NCBI RefSeq assembly: GCF_001238295.1
Contig: NZ_LGXZ01000021.1
Span: 1-43,511 of the forward strand
Source: Ruegeria sp. 6PALISEP08
Lineage (GTDB): Bacteria; Pseudomonadota; Alphaproteobacteria; Rhodobacterales; Rhodobacteraceae
DNA length: 43,511 nucleotides
Direction of reading: 5' to 3'
Shown: in pieces, positions 14,737-23,460 of the stretch
Layout: every line of letters starts with the position of its first letter
How positions within the stretch are numbered: the stretch's first letter is position 1
Position numbers and translations under genes: made by a program
Notes under the pieces: model-generated
Database searches by the model: none
What the model was told of the DNA's origin: nothing
What the model saw: the letters and a program-made list of their open reading frames with translations, nothing else

Positions 14737-15843
14737 ATGGCTGATGAAAAACTGTTCTCCGGCATCAAAGCTGGTGCAATCGAGCTGAAAAACCGCATTG
14801 TCATGGCACCACTGACCCGCAACCGGGCAAGAGCCGAGGATGACAGCGTCCATGAATTGCAGGCCAAGTACTACGCGCAGCGGGCAGGTGCTGGATTGAT
14901 CATCACGGAAGCATCGCAAATCTCGCCCCAAGGAAAAGGCTATGCCTGGACGCCCGGCATTTATTCCGAAGCACAGATCGACGGCTGGAAAAAAGTGACT
15001 GAGGCCGTCCATGCCAAGGACGGGAAGATCGTAATCCAGCTTTGGCATGTGGGCCGGATTTCGCATACCAGTTTGCAGCACGATGGTGGCGCCCCTGTTG
15101 CACCATCCGCAATTGGCGCTAAGGCCAAGACGTTTGATGGTGAGCAGTTTGTTGAAACATCTGAACCGCGGGCTCTGACCATCGATGAAATTTCTGGCAT
15201 CGTTGCCGACTACCGGAGGGCCGCAGAAAACGCCAAAGAGGCCGGTTTCGACGGTGTCGAGGTCCACGCAGCCAACGGATACCTTATCGATCAATTCCTG
15301 CGGGACGAATCCAACAAGCGTGAAGACGAATATGGCGGAGCAGTCGAGAATAGAGCACGGTTCCTGAAAGAGGTCATGGACGTGGTTGTCGATGTCTGGG
15401 GCGCCGACCGCGTTGGTGTCCGCCTCAGCCCATTCTCGGACGCCAACAACATCTCCGACAGCGACCCGCAGGCGACATTCACCCATGCGGTCAATTTGCT
15501 GAATGGCTATGGGCTGGCCTATCTCCATCTTGTGGAGGGACAGACCGGCGGCCCGCGCGATATTCCGGAAGGTGGCGATCTGAAGGCGCTCTATGAATTG
15601 TTTGACGGTGCGAAAATGGGCAACAACGCTTACGACCGAGACATGGCGATTGAAGCGGTTGATACCGGCGCCGTCGATCTGGTGGCCTTTGGCCGGCCGT
15701 TTATTTCCAACCCGGATCTTGTCAACCGGCTGGAGAAAGACGCCGCACTGAATGAGCTCGATCCAGCCACTCTCTACGGCGGAAATGAAAAAGGGTACAT
15801 CGACTACCCGGCACTGGACGAGGAAGCTGTTGCCGCAGAGTAA
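14737..15843 (+). CDS. Old Yellow Enzyme-family alkene reductase (NemA-like)
   Basis: 368 residues, the usual OYE length. FMN-dependent reductase that uses NAD(P)H to reduce the C=C of alpha,beta-unsaturated carbonyls, nitroesters or N-ethylmaleimide. Seen motifs are the N-terminal NRIVMAPLTRNRA, QLWHVGRISHTS, the substrate-anion pair and proton-donor region in EVHAANGYLIDQFL, then YGGAVENRARF, and the phosphate-binding AFGRPFISNPDLV near the C-terminus. Ribosome binding site AAGGAAG lies 7 bases upstream of the ATG. It is controlled in all likelihood by the TetR repressor upstream through the operator at 14679. The role would be detoxification of electrophiles. Confidence 0.93.
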   Translation: MADEKLFSGIKAGAIELKNRIVMAPLTRNRARAEDDSVHELQAKYYAQRAGAGLIITEASQISPQGKGYAWTPGIYSEAQIDGWKKVTEAVHAKDGKIVIQLWHVGRISHTSLQHDGGAPVAPSAIGAKAKTFDGEQFVETSEPRALTIDEISGIVADYRRAAENAKEAGFDGVEVHAANGYLIDQFLRDESNKREDEYGGAVENRARFLKEVMDVVVDVWGADRVGVRLSPFSDANNISDSDPQATFTHAVNLLNGYGLAYLHLVEGQTGGPRDIPEGGDLKALYELFDGAKMGNNAYDRDMAIEAVDTGAVDLVAFGRPFISNPDLVNRLEKDAALNELDPATLYGGNEKGYIDYPALDEEAVAAE

Positions 15844-15886
15844 TGCATCGCTCTTAACCCTGTAGTGACAGGCAATACCAAGCAAA

Positions 15887-15915
15887 GTGAGCGCGCCAGT
15901 TTTGGACGCGCTCAC
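15887..15915 (+). terminator. Hairpin downstream of the reductase, weak terminator
   Basis: GTGAGCGCG (15887-15895) pairs with CGCGCTCAC (15907-15915) over 11 bases. Outer CTTAACC/GGTTAAG (15853 and 15921) could extend it. There is no T-tract, so termination is uncertain. Confidence 0.45.
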
Positions 15916-16089
15916 CTAGCGGTTAAGGCTATACGGGCGCGATCATGAGGCCCGCCTAGATGTAAGCGAGATTGATTTCTACTGAAGGTCGCCCAAGCGA
16001 GGTGCTGAAATGCTTCAGAGTGAAATCCCTTTCAGTCTAGTCGTGTCCCCAAGTAGGGAGACAAGCCGTCAAAGTATTTCCCAACAAAC

Positions 16090-17622
16090 CTAAAGCTGGG
16101 ACCCAATTGGTAAAATACTTAGGAAACCGGAAACTATGTGATCCCAGGCTGATCCTGTCGGTTCGGATTGATATTCAAGGACGTTGCCATCATCATCTCT
16201 TGTCGTCCATTTAAGCTGACCAGCTTGCTCGAGTGTCACGTTATATGTGTATGCGGGTAGCACGTCGTCCAAGGCACCCATGGTCTGTGCAGTCAATGCT
16301 GGCGAGTCAATCAGAATTCCCATCTCGGTGTTGATGTTGACAGATCGTGGGTCCCAGTTGAACGACCCTACGAACAAGTACCGGTCATCAACTGCAAATG
16401 CTTTGGAGTGCAGGCCTGACCTTGATTGAGCCCAGTTAATACCGCGGCGTTGGACCTGATAGGCGTCGGGTCGCAGCTCATAGAGTTCTACTCCACCGCG
16501 TAAAAGTGCTCGGCGTTTCTTGGCGTAGTGCGCGTAAACGGGTGCGACGTCGTTAGATGCAAGCGAATTGGTTACGACCTTTACGTCGACCCCGCGGTTC
16601 TCCAGTTCTGTCAGCCATTTCACACCGTTGTTGCGCGGCACGAAATAGGCGGACACGATATTCACCTCACTGCTGGCATTCTCAAAATATGGAAGCAACT
16701 GAGATGCCAGGACGGGGTCTGAATTCTCTAGACCCGCGGCTTTTGAAGGCGGATCAGCATAAAGTTTCGCAGGCAGCCAATCCAGTGACAGGGCTCCATC
16801 TGCGAAGTTCTCTTTTGCTGACTTTCTGAGGGCTGCGCCGTACTGCGTTTGCTTCGCTTCCTCGACGAGTTCATTTAACCTGCTTCGTGCATCGCTAAGG
16901 TCAAATTCTTCGGGTTCTCCAACGACCACGTTGGCCGGGACGGCGAACTCACTGTTCCAGTAAGTGTCAAAGCTACGTGACACCTCGCGTACAACGGGGC
17001 CTGCGGCCAGCACGTCTAGATCAGCGTAGTTCATTTCTTCCCGCGCCAGAAAATACTCGGCACCGATGTTTCTCCCACCGACAATCGTGAACACGTTGTC
17101 TGCCGTCATGGACTTGTTGTGCATTCTGCGATTGATGCGTTTGAAATCTGTCAGACCCGCGATCAGAAGGCTCTGATCTCGCCAGAACGGATTGAACAGC
17201 CTAATTTCAATATTCTTGTGATCGTCCAATGCGGCCGTCATCGCGTCATAGCTAGACGTATCCATGTCATCCAGCAACAATCGGACACGAACACCCCGAT
17301 CGGCTGCCTGCAAAAGACTGGCCGCAAAAAGGTGACCCGTGGGGTCGTTGTGCAGAAGGTAGTATTGCGCGTCTATCGTTTGCTCGGCCGCAGCGGCCAT
17401 CAGCAGCCGTGAAACGAGCGCTTCTTCTCCATCACTGATCAGCTTGATGCCTGATCGTCCGTCTTTGGGGTCCCCAAGGCGATTGGCCGCCTGACCCAAA
17501 GCTGTGCCCGAATTTACCGGTAGCGCAGCCGATACCGTCTTTTCATATGTGCGGGTTTTTGGAGCGCAAGCGACAAGAAACATCGCACAACAAACACTAA
17601 CCACGAACTTCAATTGCGCCAT
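16090..17622 (-). CDS. Phospholipase D-family lipoprotein, ClsC-like cardiolipin synthase
   Basis: 510 residues. The N-terminus (KFVVSVCCAMFLVAC) is a lipoprotein signal with lipobox LVAC. Two HKD motifs are present: HNKSMTADN...GGRN near residue 165 and HSKAFAVDDRYLFVGSFNWDPRS near residue 405. Between them the sequence follows E. coli ClsC (YmdC): AQYYLLHNDPTGHLF, RGVRVRLLLDDMDT, FNPFWR, NRRMHNKS, DLDVLAAGPVV. ClsC makes cardiolipin from phosphatidylglycerol and phosphatidylethanolamine. The start is supported by GGAGGAAG upstream. The lipid anchor would place it at the periplasmic face of a membrane. The ClsC partner gene ymdB is not adjacent. Confidence 0.86.
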   Translation of the reverse strand: MAQLKFVVSVCCAMFLVACAPKTRTYEKTVSAALPVNSGTALGQAANRLGDPKDGRSGIKLISDGEEALVSRLLMAAAAEQTIDAQYYLLHNDPTGHLFAASLLQAADRGVRVRLLLDDMDTSSYDAMTAALDDHKNIEIRLFNPFWRDQSLLIAGLTDFKRINRRMHNKSMTADNVFTIVGGRNIGAEYFLAREEMNYADLDVLAAGPVVREVSRSFDTYWNSEFAVPANVVVGEPEEFDLSDARSRLNELVEEAKQTQYGAALRKSAKENFADGALSLDWLPAKLYADPPSKAAGLENSDPVLASQLLPYFENASSEVNIVSAYFVPRNNGVKWLTELENRGVDVKVVTNSLASNDVAPVYAHYAKKRRALLRGGVELYELRPDAYQVQRRGINWAQSRSGLHSKAFAVDDRYLFVGSFNWDPRSVNINTEMGILIDSPALTAQTMGALDDVLPAYTYNVTLEQAGQLKWTTRDDDGNVLEYQSEPTGSAWDHIVSGFLSILPIGSQL

Positions 17623-17959
17623 AGGCTTCCTCCAACCCCATGCCTTAGGTGACTACGCACAAGCATACGATTGCAAGTTTCTTCTAAGGAGCTTGAGGTT
17701 GTTTCGTTTGTTAGTGTTGATTTCGCAAATCCGACAAACGCCATGTTGTCCGTTCGCGAATTTTTCGCAAACCCAGTTCAAACGTACCCGGCACAACCCA
17801 AATGCATCGAACCACACCGTTCGCAACCAGTTTCCGCGTTCTAAGTCTCTCTGTTCTGATAATGTGATGCTCTCTGGTTTAAGGAGTGTAAGTACTCTTT
17901 GTATTGACCTGTCGCGATACTGTCCCACTATTCTGAAGCAAATTTTAGGAGCATCCTGA
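17623..17959. other. Divergent intergenic region, no gene seen
   Basis: 337 bp between the phospholipase D gene and the beta-propeller gene. It is AT-rich, with several TTCGC-containing stretches (for example TTCGCAAA and TTCGCGAA near 17720-17770). It should hold both promoters; none could be assigned with confidence. Confidence 0.35.
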
Positions 17960-18727
17960 GTGTTTGCGAGGACCATAGCCTTACTGATCTGCGCCGTGTC
18001 TTCCCCGGCCATTGCATTGCAGCTCAGCGAAACCGGGCGCTACGAACTAAATCAACCCGCAAGTCTCGATTACGACCCAACCTTTTGTGGGTTGTGGATC
18101 GCGAATCAAGGGCCCGAGGCAGTTCTTGTCACATTGCAAGGCGATGAATTGAGACGCATATCCAGCGATCTCTTCCGGATCAAAGCAATTGCTGTTGAAG
18201 GGGATCACTTGTTGCTGGGAGATGGTCTTGGCAGGCTTCAACGAGTTACCAAGGACGGAGAGCCTTTAGGAGCGCCCTTTGAACTGGAAGGTGGATTTGC
18301 TGACACGGAAGGGATCGCGATCAATGCTATGGGGCAGATCGTGACCGTAGAAGACGACCCCGAACAATTGTCCTGGTTCCCTTCAGAGGGTGCCCTCACG
18401 GCGAGGTTGGATACCATGAAACTCTCTCCTCCGTTAAGCGAGGCGCAGGGCATCGCGATTGATCCACGCACCGACCACATGTTGATTGTTGATGACTGGG
18501 AAGGGTCAAACAGCCTGTATGAGTTCACGGCTGATGGCCAACTGCTCGCCCAGAAAAGCTTGTTGGAGTTCGGAACCGATCCGGAAGGCATCGCTATCAG
18601 GCCGGGATCAAGCCAACTGTTCGTGGCGTTCGACAGCGGAGCGAAGATTGTTACGTTCGACTACACACCCACCTTGCCTGAAGGATTAACGCCGCTGCCC
18701 TCGGGCGCAGATTGTATGATATTCTAG
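17960..18727 (+). CDS. Secreted beta-propeller protein, SdiA-regulated (YjiK)-like
   Basis: 255 residues with a GTG start, AGGAG lying about 9 bases upstream. A signal peptide (FARTIALLICAVSSPAIA) leads into repeated blades of the type EGIAI/QGIAIDPRTDHMLIVDD and EGIAIRPGSSQLFVAFD. These resemble the SdiA-regulated/YjiK family of periplasmic propellers, whose biochemical role is not known. Two cysteines (FCGLW and DCMIF) could close the propeller with a disulfide. The stop codon at 18725-18727 coincides with the point where similarity to the convergent AAA ATPase remnant ends. Confidence 0.72.
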   Translation: MFARTIALLICAVSSPAIALQLSETGRYELNQPASLDYDPTFCGLWIANQGPEAVLVTLQGDELRRISSDLFRIKAIAVEGDHLLLGDGLGRLQRVTKDGEPLGAPFELEGGFADTEGIAINAMGQIVTVEDDPEQLSWFPSEGALTARLDTMKLSPPLSEAQGIAIDPRTDHMLIVDDWEGSNSLYEFTADGQLLAQKSLLEFGTDPEGIAIRPGSSQLFVAFDSGAKIVTFDYTPTLPEGLTPLPSGADCMIF

Positions 18728-19186
18728 GTGTTTAGTGACCTTCGAACGCCAACGATGATCAAGCGAGGAAACGGGGCCATCAAACACAAGTGCTGAGTTA
18801 CGCGCTGCGTTGGCTAATTCTGTAAGGTAGGAAGCCAGTGCCGCAGAGGTCTGCTCGCCCTCGCTGAGCACATCATGAACCTTGGCCTTTGGGTTGGCCT
18901 TGAGCTTAACCTCGGTTTGTGGCGAGCCAAATTTGCCTCCGGAGCGCGCGACCTCGACGCAAACACGGTTACCTGCTAGCGCGACAATCTCTTGTTGAAA
19001 CCGGTCGCGCATGCCCGGCGTAATCAGATTGTCGGCAATCTCGTTTCCAAGCCGTGTGATTGCCGCCGTGGCTGTATTTCGCAAGCTGTTTTCAATTCGC
19101 GTAACGGCAGGACATTCTACAAACCAAATCGAACTACCCGAAGAGCGAGCCAGTGCTGCGCAGCCGTTATCGGCTATGCAGCAGAC
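18728..19186 (-). pseudogene. C-terminal remnant of a large AAA/ABC-type ATPase
   Basis: The minus-strand frame is open from just after the TGA at 19187-19189 and shows the end of an SMC-like ATPase of the kind found in RloC-like and other defence-associated proteins. The ABC signature LSEGEQ is followed by ALASYLTELANA and the Walker B/D-loop region ALVFDGPVSSLDH. The usual second acidic residue after VFD is Gly here, so catalysis would be lost. Similarity stops at KVTKHL, base 18725, exactly where the neighbouring propeller gene ends. Such ATPases normally have several hundred residues upstream, including Walker A; here only about 150 codons remain. It has a TTG-only start and is surely non-functional. 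Confidence 0.75.
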
Positions 19187-19189
19187 TGC

Positions 19190-19489
19190 TCACAATGCGC
19201 CTTCGTCGCCAAGGAACTCGATACCAGCTGTCGCGCCATCACTGTAAGCAATGCAATTCCAAGGAGCACGATCCTCGCCAACGCCGACTGTGACCTGTGT
19301 TCCCGCCTCGCTAAACGCGGATGAGAGCACCACGACTTGCGAATTGTTCGTCGTGTTAGCTACATCTCGCAAACACGCCTGCTGAGCCGGCGTGAGCTCG
19401 GCGGACGCGCTTGATGTACTCGTGTCGTCGCAGGCCGCAAGCAGTGCGAAACATGTCGCGCCTGCAATCATCACCGTCTTGTTAGTCAT
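19190..19489 (-). CDS. Small lipoprotein of unknown function
   Basis: 99 residues. The N-terminus (VMIAGATCFALLAAC) carries lipobox LAAC. The mature part runs through LTPAQQACLRDVANTTNNSQVVVL, then FSEAGTQVTVGVGEDRAPWNCIAYSDG and ends in GDEGAL. Two further cysteines may form a disulfide. I recall similar lipoproteins in roseobacters but no assigned function. AGGGAGAAGAAAATG at the start gives a good ribosome binding site. Confidence 0.72.
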   Translation of the reverse strand: MTNKTVMIAGATCFALLAACDDTSTSSASAELTPAQQACLRDVANTTNNSQVVVLSSAFSEAGTQVTVGVGEDRAPWNCIAYSDGATAGIEFLGDEGAL

Positions 19490-20048
19490 TTTCTTCTCCC
19501 TCTGGTTCCCTTGAAATTAGTGAAATTGGATGCGCTTGTTTGAAGCTCCCGCGTCTGTGCAGCCAATTGAACATACCTTGATCCTGAGACTACCTTTCCC
19601 AAAACTTCCCGCGGGGCGCTTGGTCGGCGGGACGATATTTCGTTGACTATCGGGGCCGACAATAACGTGTGAAGGCCGAATGACGTCACTAGCAAATGCT
19701 AGAGCAAATTCTGGACAGAGGGCGAGTACGTTAAGTCTAAGCATCGCGTCCTCCCAGCGCTCAATCATTGTAAAGTGCCTTCCCACCGCCAGCACTCACT
19801 CCAGCAGTCTGAAGGGCTCGGCACAGCGAGCAGCAACGACAACAACGGAGGTATAATAAAGTTGTGTCGAATTCGCATGTTTGAATCTAATTTTTAATAA
19901 ATCAATATTTTTTCCGCGCGTAAATTTCTCTACGCTCTCGTACGATAGGCCTCTGCGTTCAAACAAAAAGTAAGTGGGAGCTGCGAGTGTGTTCCCCTGA
20001 GCGGCGAAGCGATTTGAGGCCGCACAGAAACAATAAAGGGATTGAAAG
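19490..20048. other. Intergenic stretch, no recognisable gene
   Basis: About 560 bp. Minus-strand frames at 19517-19795 and 19486-19695 lack recognisable motifs or ribosome binding sites. An AT-rich block at about 19855-19925 probably belongs to the promoter region of the DUF805 gene. Confidence 0.4.
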
Positions 20049-20564
20049 ATGGGATTTGGTGAAGCCGTTAAGACGTGTTTCTCGAAATACTTCCAGTTCT
20101 CCGGTCGGGCTATACGCTCAGAATACTGGTGGTTCTTCTTGTTTGTGGTTCTCGTGAGTGCCGCTTTAGCTGTGCTGGACACAATCATATTCGGGACCGA
20201 TCCCGAAACAGGACAGGGATCTCGGGTTCTGTCCTCTGTTTTCCAACTGGCCGTTCTCATACCAATGGTGGCCGCCGGTTGGCGGAGGTTACATGATACA
20301 GGGCGACCTGGCTGGTATTTGCTGCTGCCGATGGCGCTCAGCATTACAACGCTTTTTGTTATGCTGGGTGGGGTGGCGTTCTTCTCGGTATTGGAGCAAG
20401 GGACGGAAAACCCCGATGCATTGCGAGGACCCGCGGCAGTCCTGGGCGTGACCGGGATTGTTGTTGTCTCAATTCTTCAATTGGTTCTGTCTGTCCTGAT
20501 GATCTGGTGGCTGACGCGACCTTCCCAAGAAGGCGCAAACGAATACGGCGAACCTGTTTCCTAA
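20049..20564 (+). CDS. DUF805 membrane protein
   Basis: 171 residues with about four membrane helices. It has the DUF805 hallmarks: the N-terminal CFSKYFQFSGRAIRSEYWWFFLF, followed later by PMVAAGWRRLHDTGRPGWYLLL. E. coli members are YhaH and YhaI; the function is unknown. AAAGGGATTGAAAG precedes the ATG. The next gene starts 73 bp downstream on the same strand. Confidence 0.88.
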   Translation: MGFGEAVKTCFSKYFQFSGRAIRSEYWWFFLFVVLVSAALAVLDTIIFGTDPETGQGSRVLSSVFQLAVLIPMVAAGWRRLHDTGRPGWYLLLPMALSITTLFVMLGGVAFFSVLEQGTENPDALRGPAAVLGVTGIVVVSILQLVLSVLMIWWLTRPSQEGANEYGEPVS

Positions 20565-20637
20565 CCTGGTTGCCTGGGCGGCGGGCCGGAATCTCTGCTG
20601 AATGACTGCGCGAAACGTAACACCATGGAGAGAAAAA

Positions 20638-21408
20638 ATGAGGTTCAAAACGATTTCCATTGGAGCGTTGATGATGGCAATGGCGACCACAGCATCGGCG
20701 GAGTGGTCGTTCAACTCCGGGCCTAATCCCAATGCATTTATTCAGACCGGAAACATGACGCTGGAACTTCAGTGTGACCGTATCCGCTTTGCTCCGGCTG
20801 GATATGAGGACAGCCAGGACATTGTGCAGAAGCAAGGGCTTTCCATTCGGTTTTTGAAGAACGGCACCACCGAAGTTGGGGCATATCAGGTTGGCGCAGA
20901 AAACGCTGCCGTGCAGATCGTCGACAACTATCCCGTCGAGGTCAGTTTCAATAGTCAGCAGGACTATGGTTTTGTACTGGACCAGCTTGCGGCCAATGCA
21001 TCGGTTAATCTGTCGATGATTGATCAAGATGTCAGCTATGGAATCTTTGACTTGAAAGGTTCCGGCGCGGCAATTCGGTCCCTTCGTTCCGCCTGCGAGT
21101 CAGGTGCTAGCCAGGGGGCCTCCTACGAAGCGCCCGAAGGCATTGTCTATTGTGGTGGCGGAGCGATAAAACGCCAGATCGAATATGTAATTCTGGACAA
21201 TCCAGAGGGAGAGTGGGACGCACGAGTAACGGTCAACGGCGAGTCGATCAGAGCCATGACGGCCTACAGTTACTTCGGAAACTCTGTGCCGCCCGCCGGA
21301 TTTGTCGTCGCCCTGCTTGGGGAGGACAGGTCCGAGTTTCTGATTTTTAGCGAGGGCTCGGCGAACTGGCTGGAGTACGGGGACTACAGGTATGATCAAT
21401 GCAATTGA
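20638..21408 (+). CDS. Exported protein of unknown function
   Basis: 256 residues from ATG at 20638 behind GGAGAG; an in-frame ATG at 20602 would add a charged leader and spoil the signal peptide. The signal peptide is MRFKTISIGALMMAMATTASA. Two regions follow: a beta-rich domain (NMTLELQCDRIRF, LSIRFLKNGT, VSYGIFDLKGSGAAIRSLRSAC) and a second with YCGGGAIKRQIEYVILD and a C-terminal DQCN. Four cysteines in pairs suggest disulfides. The phrase FDLKGSGAAIRSLRSAC resembles a family of periplasmic proteins seen in roseobacters, without known function. Confidence 0.68.
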   Translation: MRFKTISIGALMMAMATTASAEWSFNSGPNPNAFIQTGNMTLELQCDRIRFAPAGYEDSQDIVQKQGLSIRFLKNGTTEVGAYQVGAENAAVQIVDNYPVEVSFNSQQDYGFVLDQLAANASVNLSMIDQDVSYGIFDLKGSGAAIRSLRSACESGASQGASYEAPEGIVYCGGGAIKRQIEYVILDNPEGEWDARVTVNGESIRAMTAYSYFGNSVPPAGFVVALLGEDRSEFLIFSEGSANWLEYGDYRYDQCN

Positions 21409-21445
21409 TGCAGCCTTCCAACCGGCTTCCAAAATAGTGCGCCAG

Positions 21446-21895
21446 TTGAAAGGTTTGGTTTCCGGGATTGTGCTTGTTTCGGTTCTAATTTGAAATTCAC
21501 CAGCTTTTCGCGGCTGACGTTTCGCAACTTCCCACCGGTTTGCGGGCAAAGGTTGATCTGGCGGCACAGGCCTGCGCAGAGTTCAACAACGGTCAGTTTG
21601 ACTTGGATTGGGGCGCGGTTGAAAGGGTGGATCTCGACGGGGATCTACAACGCGACTGGGTTCTGAATGAGTCTGGTTTTGCGTGTTCGAGCGCCGCTTC
21701 TCTTTACAGCGGCACTGGCGGATACATGTCGCACTTTTGGGTTAGTGAAAAGGCGCACTGCTTGCTAAACCAAGGCTGGACGGTCATTGACTTTGGGCGT
21801 CAACGTATTGTCCTAGCGGACGTCCATGGATCCAGTTGTGACGGAGTAAACGGAAGTGTAGAAAAACCGGCCCGATTGCATCTAACGTTTTTTGA
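21446..21895 (+). pseudogene. Broken exported protein gene (nonsense and frameshift in signal peptide region)
   Basis: A TTG at 21446 opens a typical signal peptide, KGLVSGIVLVSVLI, which meets TGA at 21491. After it NSPAF leads, with one extra base, into the frame AADVSQLPTGLRAKVDLAAQ that runs on as a coherent domain (VDLDGDLQRDWVLNESGFAC, GTGGYMSHFWV, LADVHGSSCDG). Near 21854 the frame seems to break again: the native-looking end is in another frame and stops at 21893. The longest uninterrupted frame (TTG 21540 to 22013) overlaps the next gene by about 90 bases and ends in sequence unlike a protein. No recognised family. Confidence 0.5.
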
Positions 21896-21924
21896 AAAGA
21901 CAGCAGCAAAGGCAGTTCTTGCGG

Positions 21925-23271
21925 ATGTTTGGAAAACTATTGAAAGTAATTGCCGGGCTGGTTGTTCTGGGCGGTCTGGGGCTGGTCGGCTATCTTCTGA
22001 TTGCGCCACCTGACCTGTTGAAGGTCGGCACGAACTACTCTGCAAAAATCGTTTGTTCGAACGTCTTTATTGCCGGGCGCGATCCACAAGAGGTGCTGTC
22101 GGTGGATGTGCAAGCCCCGGGGCATCCGTTGCTCAAACAGGTCTCGATCGACGTTGACCGAGAAGCGCAAACAGTTCAGGCGCGGCTGTTTCGGTTCTTT
22201 GCCCCCGCGACATCGCAGTTCCGCGAAGGGCTGGGCTGCACAAATGTTCATGATGCGGCCTTGAGTGATCAGTCGCTTGTTGCACCCACCCGTTCAGCTG
22301 TGGGCCTTTGGCCAGAAGGCAACGATGTTGCCCTGTCACAGGACCAACAGATTCAGACCGTCATGTCCGACAAGAGTTTGCTGGGCGAAGGTTACCGCGC
22401 CGTAGTCGTGGTTCGAAACGGGCGCATTGTTGCAGAAAATTATGCCGACGGGTTCGACGCGCAAACGCCTTTGCTGGGTTGGTCTATGACCAAGACAGTC
22501 ACGGCTGGGCTGATCGGTACATTGATTGAAGCCGGTCGGATGAACCTATCGGATAACCTGGTCGACAGCTTTCCGGATTGGGCCGAGGACACCCGCCGGG
22601 ACATTACCGTGGCCGATATGTTGTCGATGACCAGCGGATTGCAATGGGATGAGGAATATGGCGATGTCTCGGACGTGACGCGGATGCTGTATCTCAGCAA
22701 TGATATGGCTGGCTTTGCAGCGGATCGGGCACCCGAAGCCAAAGCGGGTACGGATTTCAATTACTCCTCGGGGACAACCACAATTCTGTCGCGGGTGTGG
22801 CAGGATCACTTGCCTGATGGTGGGCTGGTATATCCGCAGACCGCGTTGTTTGAGCCGCTGGGTATGACCTCGGCGATCCTTGAAACGGATGTCAGCGACA
22901 CGTTCATCGGGTCCAGCTATTTGTATGCAACAGCCCGTGACTGGGCCAAGTTTGGTCAACTTTTGTTGCAAAAGGGGGTTTGGGACAATGCCCGGATCTT
23001 GCCCGAAGGGTTTGTGGACTGGATGGTTGAGCCGGTTGCTGCATCAGACGGGCGCTATGCCAAGGGGCATCTTTGGCTGGAGCCTCCGGGAGATTTCCCG
23101 CCCTTTGAAGACGCGTATTGGCTGCAGGGGCACGATGGTCAGTTCATCGGTGTTTTCCCGTCTCATGATATGGTCGTTCTTCGGATGGGGTTAACCCCAT
23201 CTCGGTTGGGCTACTCCTCTTTGCCGTTGGCGCAGGCGTTGATTTCAGCTTTTGGGGACGATCCGACTTAG
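21925..23271 (+). CDS. Membrane-anchored serine hydrolase, beta-lactamase/class C-like (NylB-type)
   Basis: 448 residues from ATG at 21925; a TTG 33 bases earlier is in frame. An N-terminal anchor or signal (LLKVIAGLVVLGGLGLVGYLLI) is followed by a domain of about 100 residues and the serine-hydrolase core. The S-x-x-K motif is GWSMTKTVTAG, the Tyr motif FNYSSGT, and further core sequence includes VADMLSMTSGLQWDEEY and a C-terminal WLQGHDGQFIGVFPSHDMVVLRMG with the HDGQ variant of the KTG-box region. The fold includes class C beta-lactamases, esterases and 6-aminohexanoate-dimer hydrolase; the pattern is nearer the last two. Periplasmic location is likely. Confidence 0.87.
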   Translation: MFGKLLKVIAGLVVLGGLGLVGYLLIAPPDLLKVGTNYSAKIVCSNVFIAGRDPQEVLSVDVQAPGHPLLKQVSIDVDREAQTVQARLFRFFAPATSQFREGLGCTNVHDAALSDQSLVAPTRSAVGLWPEGNDVALSQDQQIQTVMSDKSLLGEGYRAVVVVRNGRIVAENYADGFDAQTPLLGWSMTKTVTAGLIGTLIEAGRMNLSDNLVDSFPDWAEDTRRDITVADMLSMTSGLQWDEEYGDVSDVTRMLYLSNDMAGFAADRAPEAKAGTDFNYSSGTTTILSRVWQDHLPDGGLVYPQTALFEPLGMTSAILETDVSDTFIGSSYLYATARDWAKFGQLLLQKGVWDNARILPEGFVDWMVEPVAASDGRYAKGHLWLEPPGDFPPFEDAYWLQGHDGQFIGVFPSHDMVVLRMGLTPSRLGYSSLPLAQALISAFGDDPT

Positions 23272-23300
23272 CAGACCACTTTTTCCTGGTCCCGTACCGG

Positions 23301-23320
23301 CCAGATCCACCGGGATCTGG
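23301..23320 (+). terminator. Hairpin between the serine hydrolase and acnB
   Basis: CCAGATCC-ACCG-GGATCTGG is a perfect 8-bp stem with a tetraloop, 30 bp after the hydrolase stop. No T-tract follows, so it is a weak or Rho-assisted terminator candidate. Confidence 0.4.
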
Positions 23321-23460
23321 GCAGGTTTGAAATCGGCTCAGGACACCGGGTCGCAGGTGGAAGACTTGCATGAGCTGTACTTTTAGTATACCGCCGCATA
23401 CAAATAGAAACTGCCGGTCTTATCACCACCGGTACACCCAGCTAAATGGTCGGACACGTC

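Noticed and set aside
14716..15915. 399-codon minus-strand open frame
   Set aside because: Antisense of the Old Yellow Enzyme gene.
19796..20344. 182-codon minus-strand frame
   Set aside because: Antisense to the DUF805 gene and its AT-rich leader; no family resemblance.
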